DNA from: Siphonodentalium dalli
Taxonomy: Eukaryota > Mollusca > Scaphopoda > Gadilida > Siphonodentaliidae
Assembly: GCA_032622095.1 (NCBI GenBank)
Contig: CP136063.1
Span: forward strand, 70,779,980-70,843,979
Direction: 5' to 3'
DNA length: 64,000 nt
Position 1 is the first letter of the stretch. Every line of letters starts with the position of its first letter. Below are positions 53,998-64,000 of this stretch, piece after piece. The position numbers and the translations under genes are program-made. The notes under the pieces were generated by a model. The model was not told the origin of the DNA and did not search any database. It saw only the letters and a program-made list of their open reading frames with translations.

Positions 53998-55732
53998 AAA
54001 ATAATCGAAAAAGGGCCATAACTCTGTCAAAATATATTGGACCAACATCCGGATAGCATTATTTTTAGTAGACCTTAGATGCCTACATTCGCTAGAGATT
54101 TCGCGGTCCTCCTCCCATTAGTTTCTGAGTATTTCCAATTAAACAGAAAACGGCCGCAGTAGAAAAACAATATACTTCCTTGGTTACACCATGGAAGTAT
54201 AATAATAGGGCAAATCATGAGCTCAATAAATCGCAGTTAAGGGACGGAAAATATGAATTAGGATGATTATATCTTTCCCTTAACATGTGTGGGTTGATCT
54301 CAAGTGTTTGGGAGTGACCCCACCCCTGCCTCGAAATTGGGTGACGGGATTGGGAAATAGTCAAACCCGGCCCAAAATGCGAATTTTGAGAGCCCGTAAC
54401 TCCGTTATTTTCCAATGGATTTAAAAATTGTTTTGAGTATTGTGATCAGCTACTTGCATTGATTATTTGTTATAATTTTTGTCTGATTCAGAGACGAATA
54501 ACATTTTGTTTATTGGAAAGAATACGGGCCCACATTCAAAGTTTGAGGGCCCAAATCTCCGCCATTTTTTAACGGATTTACAATCTGTTTTCAGTTTTAT
54601 GATCAACGTGTATGGTATATGTTATATATCAAGTTTCATATAATTCGGAGACGAAATAAATTTTGGTACCCCGGACCACCCCTCCCCTGACCCACAACAC
54701 TGAACCGACACTGGCAAAATTTGGCTCATCGCGTGCTCTCTTCAGACCGCACGCATTGGCGTATCAGTTGACATCCAAAGTTTGACATCTTCGGAGGAGA
54801 TGTGATCACAAGCATATGGGGCCAAATTTGCATTGTTTGAAGGCCCACAACTCTGACATTTTTCAATGGATTTTCGAAATTCTTTCAGTTTCTAGATCGG
54901 TTGGCGGTATGGATGTTATATTCCAAGTTTCATCCGATTCGGAGAAGAATACAAAATTGGTACCCCGGACCACCCCTCCCCTGACCCACAACACTGAACC
55001 GACACTGGCAAAATTTGGCCCATCGCGTGCTCTCTTCAGACCGCACGCACTGGGATATCAGACGACATCCAAAGTTCGACATCTTCGGAGGAGATAGGGT
55101 CACAAGCACATGGGACCAAATTGCAAACTTTGAGGGCCCGTAACTCTTGCATTTCTTCTCGGATTACAAAAATCCTTTCCGGTATGGGTTTGTTTTCGTT
55201 CAGGGAATCTACATACTTAAATAGATGAATGTCAATAATAAAAAAAAATTGCGAAAATATTGCCCCCACCCCAGTGTAAAAATATATGTCCAACCCTGTC
55301 AAATTTTCTTCCTCGGACTAAGCTGACAACGGTCAACACGACTACAAAAACCAAATACAGTTATCTGGAATGATACGAGAGGACAACAGAGTACAATAAA
55401 ATAGAGGTTTGCCAACTATGGGCGGTAACTCTTCAGGGAAAGGGCGGACCCAAGTTTTTATGCCCGTGGGCAGTAGTGCATATCGAGATGTGCATACGGT
55501 CTAATTTTCGATGCTCTGCTTCTTATAATTTCCGAGATAATAAAATGACATTTTTTCAAATAAAGGGAGATAACTCCTCGGGGAAAACGCGGACAATATT
55601 CGTTATGCGACGATGGCATACAACTCTTTGATCCCAAGATACGTACCAAGTTTTAGTGTGCTACTCCTGGTACTTTTCGAGTAATAAGGGTTGCAAAAGT
55701 GTCCAGTATAATAATAATAATAATAATAATAA
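48764..55732 (+). repeat. 1744-bp tandem array, block 4 (4 copies)
   Basis: Units start at 48764, 50508, 52252 and 53996. Spacing is exactly 1744 bp and sequence is as in other blocks. The final TAA tract is (TAA)8 before CTAG at 55733. Confidence 0.97.
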
Positions 55733-55773
55733 CTAGAATGAAACTGTAATTGCACAGCAATTTCGATACTTCC
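55733..55773 (-). other. Composite boundary with a third hairpin
   Basis: CTAG (55733-55736) is followed by GAAACTGT (55740-55747), AATTGC loop, ACAG (55754-55757), a CAA bulge, TTTC (55761-55764) and ATACTTCC (55766-55773). On the minus strand the hairpin ends 3 nt before CTAG and T follows. An alternative fold pairs AATTG with CAATT. It is weaker than the other two but in the same position. Confidence 0.45.
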
Positions 55774-58257
55774 ATGTTGCCAATGACGGGAACTTGTGTC
55801 GTCCATTAACGAGTTAGTTGTCAGCAGACACATGCGAGTATTGTGATACTATATACCATACTACTAGTCACCAACCATAGTATTTTATCCACCAAATTTC
55901 ATCAAATTCTGCACCCACTCGCCAGTTCTCCCAAACCGGAAGTCAAATCAGTACCCTATATATATCAACATACAGCGCAGAGTCTGATGCACAAAAACTG
56001 CGAATGCTCAATAGCTATCCAGGTTCAAAATTTCAAATCAATTGGCTGAGCCGTTTTGACGATATGAGAAATGTAACTCGATTTGCAAGTTATTATGGTG
56101 GCACGAAACCTTCCCAAAAACCAGGTATTTAAGCAGCCATAACTCCAGAAGTTTTAGCCCAATTAAAAAAATTCGAGTGGGATAGTGATCATCGGCAACT
56201 AGAGATTATATCCACTAAATTTCATTATAATCTGCGCCAAAACAGTTTTGAGGTACATACACACACGCCCGTTCTCCAGAACCGGAAGTGAAATCCGTTA
56301 ACTATATATATCTTTATACATCGCACAGTTGGATGCACATAACGCAAAAAGTCCCAACTCAATATCTCAAGCCGTTCTGGATTTCGTATAAAGAGAGTTC
56401 TTTTATTATTCGACCCAGGGTCAACTTTTAAACCGGAAGGGCGACCCCTATTATTTTTCGGTGGTGTGTAACACGTGTGCGTGCGCAAATAATGAAAAAA
56501 GTCCCAACCAGATATCTCAAGCCGTTTAGGAGGAGATACGTTAACAACAATAAAACATATAAAGAGCGTTCTTCCAAAGGTCAAGGTCAGACGAAATTCC
56601 TTATTAATGCATCGACTGCGTATGCTCAATGGCTATGCAGGCACAAAATTTCAAATCAATTGGCCAAGCCCTTTCGACGGTATAAGAAATCAAACATCAA
56701 TTTTGCAATTTTGCAAGTCATTCTAGGGGTCCGAAAACCCCATAAAAATCAGGTCTCTAAGCAGCAATAACTCGAGAAGTTTAAGTCCGATTTTTAAAAT
56801 CGGAGCGGAGTAGTGGTCAGCAACAACTAAAGATTATGTCCACCAAATTTCATCCAAATCTGCGCCAAAATAGTGTTGAGATACATACCCACACGGTCGT
56901 TCTTCCGAACTGGAAGTGAAATCCGTTAACTAAATATATCGTTCGAGAGCGCAGAGTTTGCTGCACATCATGCAAAAAGTCCCAACTCAATATCTCAAGC
57001 CGTTCTGGATTCCCTATAAAGAGCGTTATTTTATCCTTCGACAAGTAGCGAACTTTTAAACCGGAAGTGCGAACCATATCATTTTTCGGCGGTTCATGAC
57101 ACACATACACGTGTAAATAATGAAAAATTCCGAACCCCATATCTCAAGCCGTTTAGGAGGAGATCTCTTCACAACAATAAAACCGATAAAGAGCGTTGTG
57201 CCCAAAGGTCAAGGTCAGACGAAGTTCCCTATTAGTTCATCGACTGCCAATGCGCAATGGCTAAGAAGATTCCGAATTTCAAATCAATCGGCCAAGCCGT
57301 TTCGGCGTTATACGAAATCAAACCTCGATTTTGCAAGTCATTTTAGTGGCGCGAAGACCCCCAAAAATCAACAAAATGTCGATAACTCTGAAGGTCAAGG
57401 TCGGAAATAAATCAGGTTTTTAAACAGCCATAACTAACGAAGTTTATGTCCGATTTTAAAAATTCGAGTTGCATAGCAATCAGGGGCATCTACTGATGAC
57501 GTCTACCAAATGTCATCAAAATATTCGCTAAAATAGTTTTGAGATACATACCCACACGCCCGCTCTCCCGAACCGGAAGTGATATCCGTTAACTATATAT
57601 ATCGTTCGATAGCGCAGAGTTTGCTGCACATAATGCAAAAAGTCCCAACTCAATATCTCAAGCCGTTCTGGATTCCCTATAAAGAGAGTTCTTTTAACCT
57701 TCGACCAGTAGCGAACTTTTAAACCGGAAGTGCGAACCCTATAATTTTTCAGTATTTTAGAACACACATACAGGCGCAAATAATGAAAAAAGTCCAAAAT
57801 CGATATCTCAAGCCGTTTCGGAGGAGATATGTGCACAACAATAAAACAGATAGTGAGCGTTGTTTCCAAAGTTCAAGGTCACATGAAATTCCCTATTTGT
57901 ACATCGACTTCGTATACTCAATGTCTATGCAGGTACCACATATCAAATCAATCGGTCAAGCCATTTCGACGATATAAGAATTCAAACATCGATTTTGCAA
58001 GTTACCTTTGTGTCGCGAAAACCCCCCAAATATCAACAAAATGGCGATAACTCCGAGGGTCAAGGTCGTACGAAATTCTCAATATGCTATTTAGCGAGAT
58101 CTTCCAAGGTTTTATTCTAAAGAAAAAAACCGCAGGTGAATCGGTTCAGCCGTTCTCGAGATATAAGGGTGTTATTGGAATAATAAGAATAAGAAGAAAA
58201 AGAAAAGCCAGAAGAATTACAATATACTTCCATTTAAAATGGAAGTATAATAATAAT
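55774..58257 (+). repeat. Head module of composite 5 with degenerate 620-660-bp repeats
   Basis: The phrase GGCCAAGCCGTTTCGACG, with variation, lies at 56043, 56662, 57290 and 57954 (spacings 619, 628, 664). ACCGGAAGTGAAATCCGTTAA, or close variants, lies at 56281, 56909 and 57572. Each copy also has a TCAAGGTCAGACG-like block and an AGCCATAACTC-like block. Frames of 96-134 codons on the minus strand are the same translated repeat seen three times. The module ends in its own hairpin (58224-58248) and passes into the 1744-bp array. Confidence 0.8.
58224..58248. other. Perfect hairpin closing head 5
   Basis: ATACTTCCATTT pairs perfectly with AAATGGAAGTAT around a single A, followed by AATAATAATGAAAAATAATC. 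The outer 10 bp are those of the 1383-bp hairpin, the inner bases differ and still pair. It stands exactly at the switch from head to 1744-bp array. Confidence 0.9.
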
Positions 58258-59968
58258 GAAAAATAATCGAAAAAGGGCCATAACTCTGTCAAAATATATT
58301 GGACCAACATCCGGATAGCATTATTTTTAGTAGACCTTAGATGCCTACATTCGCTAGAGATTTCGCGGTCCTCCTCCCATTAGTTTCTGAGTATTTCCAA
58401 TTAAACAGAAAACGGCCGCAGTAGAAAAACAATATACTTCCTTGGTTACACCATGGAAGTATAATAATAGGGCAAATCATGAGCTCAATAAATCGCAGTT
58501 AAGGGACGGAAAATATGAATTAGGATGATTATATCTTTCCCTTAACATGTGTGGGTTGATCTCAAGTGTTTGGGAGTGACCCCACCCCTGCCTCGAAATT
58601 GGGTGACGGGATTGGGAAATAGTCAAACCCGGCCCAAAATGCGAATTTTGAGAGCCCGTAACTCCGTTATTTTCCAATGGATTTAAAAATTGTTTTGAGT
58701 ATTGTGATCAGCTACTTGCATTGATTATTTGTTATAATTTTTGTCTGATTCAGAGACGAATAACATTTTGTTTATTGGAAAGAATACGGGCCCACATTCA
58801 AAGTTTGAGGGCCCAAATCTCCGCCATTTTTTAACGGATTTACAATCTGTTTTCAGTTTTATGATCAACGTGTATGGTATATGTTATATATCAAGTTTCA
58901 TATAATTCGGAGACGAAATAAATTTTGGTACCCCGGACCACCCCTCCCCTGACCCACAACACTGAACCGACACTGGCAAAATTTGGCTCATCGCGTGCTC
59001 TCTTCAGACCGCACGCATTGGCGTATCAGTTGACATCCAAAGTTTGACATCTTCGGAGGAGATGTGATCACAAGCATATGGGGCCAAATTTGCATTGTTT
59101 GAAGGCCCACAACTCTGACATTTTTCAATGGATTTTCGAAATTCTTTCAGTTTCTAGATCGGTTGGCGGTATGGATGTTATATTCCAAGTTTCATCCGAT
59201 TCGGAGAAGAATACAAAATTGGTACCCCGGACCACCCCTCCCCTGACCCACAACACTGAACCGACACTGGCAAAATTTGGCCCATCGCGTGCTCTCTTCA
59301 GACCGCACGCACTGGGATATCAGACGACATCCAAAGTTCGACATCTTCGGAGGAGATAGGGTCACAAGCACATGGGACCAAATTGCAAACTTTGAGGGCC
59401 CGTAACTCTTGCATTTCTTCTCGGATTACAAAAATCCTTTCCGGTATGGGTTTGTTTTCGTTCAGGGAATCTACATACTTAAATAGATGAATGTCAATAA
59501 TAAAAAAAAATTGCGAAAATATTGCCCCCACCCCAGTGTAAAAATATATGTCCAACCCTGTCAAATTTTCTTCCTCGGACTAAGCTGACAACGGTCAACA
59601 CGACTACAAAAACCAAATACAGTTATCTGGAATGATACGAGAGGACAACAGAGTACAATAAAATAGAGGTTTGCCAACTATGGGCGGTAACTCTTCAGGG
59701 AAAGGGCGGACCCAAGTTTTTATGCCCGTGGGCAGTAGTGCATATCGAGATGTGCATACGGTCTAATTTTCGATGCTCTGCTTCTTATAATTTCCGAGAT
59801 AATAAAATGACATTTTTTCAAATAAAGGGAGATAACTCCTCGGGGAAAACGCGGACAATATTCGTTATGCGACGATGGCATACAACTCTTTGATCCCAAG
59901 ATACGTACCAAGTTTTAGTGTGCTACTCCTGGTACTTTTCGAGTAATAAGGGTTGCAAAAGTGTCCAG

Positions 59969-60003
<35 letters not shown>

Positions 60004-61712
60004 AAAATAATCGAAAAAGGGCCATAACTCTGTCAAAATATATTGGACCAACATCCGGATAGCATTATTTTTAGTAGACCTTAGATGCCTACATTCGCTA
60101 GAGATTTCGCGGTCCTCCTCCCATTAGTTTCTGAGTATTTCCAATTAAACAGAAAACGGCCGCAGTAGAAAAACAATATACTTCCTTGGTTACACCATGG
60201 AAGTATAATAATAGGGCAAATCATGAGCTCAATAAATCGCAGTTAAGGGACGGAAAATATGAATTAGGATGATTATATCTTTCCCTTAACATGTGTGGGT
60301 TGATCTCAAGTGTTTGGGAGTGACCCCACCCCTGCCTCGAAATTGGGTGACGGGATTGGGAAATAGTCAAACCCGGCCCAAAATGCGAATTTTGAGAGCC
60401 CGTAACTCCGTTATTTTCCAATGGATTTAAAAATTGTTTTGAGTATTGTGATCAGCTACTTGCATTGATTATTTGTTATAATTTTTGTCTGATTCAGAGA
60501 CGAATAACATTTTGTTTATTGGAAAGAATACGGGCCCACATTCAAAGTTTGAGGGCCCAAATCTCCGCCATTTTTTAACGGATTTACAATCTGTTTTCAG
60601 TTTTATGATCAACGTGTATGGTATATGTTATATATCAAGTTTCATATAATTCGGAGACGAAATAAATTTTGGTACCCCGGACCACCCCTCCCCTGACCCA
60701 CAACACTGAACCGACACTGGCAAAATTTGGCTCATCGCGTGCTCTCTTCAGACCGCACGCATTGGCGTATCAGTTGACATCCAAAGTTTGACATCTTCGG
60801 AGGAGATGTGATCACAAGCATATGGGGCCAAATTTGCATTGTTTGAAGGCCCACAACTCTGACATTTTTCAATGGATTTTCGAAATTCTTTCAGTTTCTA
60901 GATCGGTTGGCGGTATGGATGTTATATTCCAAGTTTCATCCGATTCGGAGAAGAATACAAAATTGGTACCCCGGACCACCCCTCCCCTGACCCACAACAC
61001 TGAACCGACACTGGCAAAATTTGGCCCATCGCGTGCTCTCTTCAGACCGCACGCACTGGGATATCAGACGACATCCAAAGTTCGACATCTTCGGAGGAGA
61101 TAGGGTCACAAGCACATGGGACCAAATTGCAAACTTTGAGGGCCCGTAACTCTTGCATTTCTTCTCGGATTACAAAAATCCTTTCCGGTATGGGTTTGTT
61201 TTCGTTCAGGGAATCTACATACTTAAATAGATGAATGTCAATAATAAAAAAAAATTGCGAAAATATTGCCCCCACCCCAGTGTAAAAATATATGTCCAAC
61301 CCTGTCAAATTTTCTTCCTCGGACTAAGCTGACAACGGTCAACACGACTACAAAAACCAAATACAGTTATCTGGAATGATACGAGAGGACAACAGAGTAC
61401 AATAAAATAGAGGTTTGCCAACTATGGGCGGTAACTCTTCAGGGAAAGGGCGGACCCAAGTTTTTATGCCCGTGGGCAGTAGTGCATATCGAGATGTGCA
61501 TACGGTCTAATTTTCGATGCTCTGCTTCTTATAATTTCCGAGATAATAAAATGACATTTTTTCAAATAAAGGGAGATAACTCCTCGGGGAAAACGCGGAC
61601 AATATTCGTTATGCGACGATGGCATACAACTCTTTGATCCCAAGATACGTACCAAGTTTTAGTGTGCTACTCCTGGTACTTTTCGAGTAATAAGGGTTGC
61701 AAAAGTGTCCAG

Positions 61713-61747
<35 letters not shown>

Positions 61748-63456
61748 AAAATAATCGAAAAAGGGCCATAACTCTGTCAAAATATATTGGACCAACATCC
61801 GGATAGCATTATTTTTAGTAGACCTTAGATGCCTACATTCGCTAGAGATTTCGCGGTCCTCCTCCCATTAGTTTCTGAGTATTTCCAATTAAACAGAAAA
61901 CGGCCGCAGTAGAAAAACAATATACTTCCTTGGTTACACCATGGAAGTATAATAATAGGGCAAATCATGAGCTCAATAAATCGCAGTTAAGGGACGGAAA
62001 ATATGAATTAGGATGATTATATCTTTCCCTTAACATGTGTGGGTTGATCTCAAGTGTTTGGGAGTGACCCCACCCCTGCCTCGAAATTGGGTGACGGGAT
62101 TGGGAAATAGTCAAACCCGGCCCAAAATGCGAATTTTGAGAGCCCGTAACTCCGTTATTTTCCAATGGATTTAAAAATTGTTTTGAGTATTGTGATCAGC
62201 TACTTGCATTGATTATTTGTTATAATTTTTGTCTGATTCAGAGACGAATAACATTTTGTTTATTGGAAAGAATACGGGCCCACATTCAAAGTTTGAGGGC
62301 CCAAATCTCCGCCATTTTTTAACGGATTTACAATCTGTTTTCAGTTTTATGATCAACGTGTATGGTATATGTTATATATCAAGTTTCATATAATTCGGAG
62401 ACGAAATAAATTTTGGTACCCCGGACCACCCCTCCCCTGACCCACAACACTGAACCGACACTGGCAAAATTTGGCTCATCGCGTGCTCTCTTCAGACCGC
62501 ACGCATTGGCGTATCAGTTGACATCCAAAGTTTGACATCTTCGGAGGAGATGTGATCACAAGCATATGGGGCCAAATTTGCATTGTTTGAAGGCCCACAA
62601 CTCTGACATTTTTCAATGGATTTTCGAAATTCTTTCAGTTTCTAGATCGGTTGGCGGTATGGATGTTATATTCCAAGTTTCATCCGATTCGGAGAAGAAT
62701 ACAAAATTGGTACCCCGGACCACCCCTCCCCTGACCCACAACACTGAACCGACACTGGCAAAATTTGGCCCATCGCGTGCTCTCTTCAGACCGCACGCAC
62801 TGGGATATCAGACGACATCCAAAGTTCGACATCTTCGGAGGAGATAGGGTCACAAGCACATGGGACCAAATTGCAAACTTTGAGGGCCCGTAACTCTTGC
62901 ATTTCTTCTCGGATTACAAAAATCCTTTCCGGTATGGGTTTGTTTTCGTTCAGGGAATCTACATACTTAAATAGATGAATGTCAATAATAAAAAAAAATT
63001 GCGAAAATATTGCCCCCACCCCAGTGTAAAAATATATGTCCAACCCTGTCAAATTTTCTTCCTCGGACTAAGCTGACAACGGTCAACACGACTACAAAAA
63101 CCAAATACAGTTATCTGGAATGATACGAGAGGACAACAGAGTACAATAAAATAGAGGTTTGCCAACTATGGGCGGTAACTCTTCAGGGAAAGGGCGGACC
63201 CAAGTTTTTATGCCCGTGGGCAGTAGTGCATATCGAGATGTGCATACGGTCTAATTTTCGATGCTCTGCTTCTTATAATTTCCGAGATAATAAAATGACA
63301 TTTTTTCAAATAAAGGGAGATAACTCCTCGGGGAAAACGCGGACAATATTCGTTATGCGACGATGGCATACAACTCTTTGATCCCAAGATACGTACCAAG
63401 TTTTAGTGTGCTACTCCTGGTACTTTTCGAGTAATAAGGGTTGCAAAAGTGTCCAG

Positions 63457-63491
<35 letters not shown>

Positions 63492-64000
63492 AAAATAATC
63501 GAAAAAGGGCCATAACTCTGTCAAAATATATTGGACCAACATCCGGATAGCATTATTTTTAGTAGACCTTAGATGCCTACATTCGCTAGAGATTTCGCGG
63601 TCCTCCTCCCATTAGTTTCTGAGTATTTCCAATTAAACAGAAAACGGCCGCAGTAGAAAAACAATATACTTCCTTGGTTACACCATGGAAGTATAATAAT
63701 AGGGCAAATCATGAGCTCAATAAATCGCAGTTAAGGGACGGAAAATATGAATTAGGATGATTATATCTTTCCCTTAACATGTGTGGGTTGATCTCAAGTG
63801 TTTGGGAGTGACCCCACCCCTGCCTCGAAATTGGGTGACGGGATTGGGAAATAGTCAAACCCGGCCCAAAATGCGAATTTTGAGAGCCCGTAACTCCGTT
63901 ATTTTCCAATGGATTTAAAAATTGTTTTGAGTATTGTGATCAGCTACTTGCATTGATTATTTGTTATAATTTTTGTCTGATTCAGAGACGAATAACATTT
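58258..64000 (+). repeat. 1744-bp tandem array, block 5 (3.3 copies, runs off the window)
   Basis: Units start at 58258, 60002, 61746 and 63490; the last is cut by the window end. Sequence is the same as in blocks 1-4. Array length and terminus cannot be seen. Confidence 0.97.

Noticed and set aside
56225-57869. Three similar minus-strand frames of 96-134 codons in head 5
   Set aside because: They are one degenerate nucleotide repeat translated three times, with indels between copies and no recognisable domain.
8461-64000. CRISPR-like array
   Set aside because: The repeats are kilobase-sized and contiguous without unique spacers, and the DNA is eukaryotic in character.

Overview
This window is non-coding, satellite-dominated eukaryotic DNA. 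No open frame exceeds 134 residues and none matches a family I recognise. There is no rRNA, tRNA, CRISPR array, operon or recognisable transposase, Rep/helicase or reverse transcriptase. The sequence is AT-rich with many TAA microsatellite tracts. It carries recurrent phrases of the type GGCCATAACTC and GGGAGATAACTC, which I remember from repeats of molluscs. A bivalve or other mollusc is therefore the best guess for the host, but that is recollection and not proof.

Layout on the + strand. Positions 1-4020 are mostly low-copy sequence with a TIR-bounded MITE-like element (1-603), a fold-back inverted repeat (618-1100) and a 20-bp minisatellite (3801-3871). From 4021 on, about 80% of the window is tandem arrays arranged as five head-to-tail composites. 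Composite 1 (4021-11941) is a head, a 1383-bp array and a 1744-bp array. Composite 2 (11942-19225) is a head, a diverged 1729-bp unit and a 1744-bp array. Composite 3 (19226-33354) is a head, a 1731/1732-bp array, a chimeric shortened unit and a 1744-bp array. Composite 4 (33355-55732) is a head, a long 1383/1384-bp array and a 1744-bp array. Composite 5 (55733 to beyond the window end) is a head with degenerate 640-bp repeats followed by a 1744-bp array. Heads differ, but every composite finishes in the same 1744-bp unit, whose copies look identical in all five blocks.

The structure that ties this together is a set of hairpins with conserved outer arms ATACTTCC/GGAAGTAT followed by TAATAA, present once in each unit. 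Every place where one repeat subfamily changes into another lies directly after such a hairpin. Each later composite begins with CTAG, then a palindrome that differs between heads, then ATACTTCC. On the minus strand this reads as hairpin, short spacer, CTAG, T, which resembles the 3' end of a Helitron. My interpretation is a non-autonomous, hairpin-delimited, Helitron-like or rolling-circle family that has multiplied as tandem concatemers and swapped modules at its hairpins. The repeat structure is seen directly; the mechanism is inference. No enzyme is encoded here. Near-perfect identity of kilobase repeats also makes assembly error a real possibility for copy numbers.
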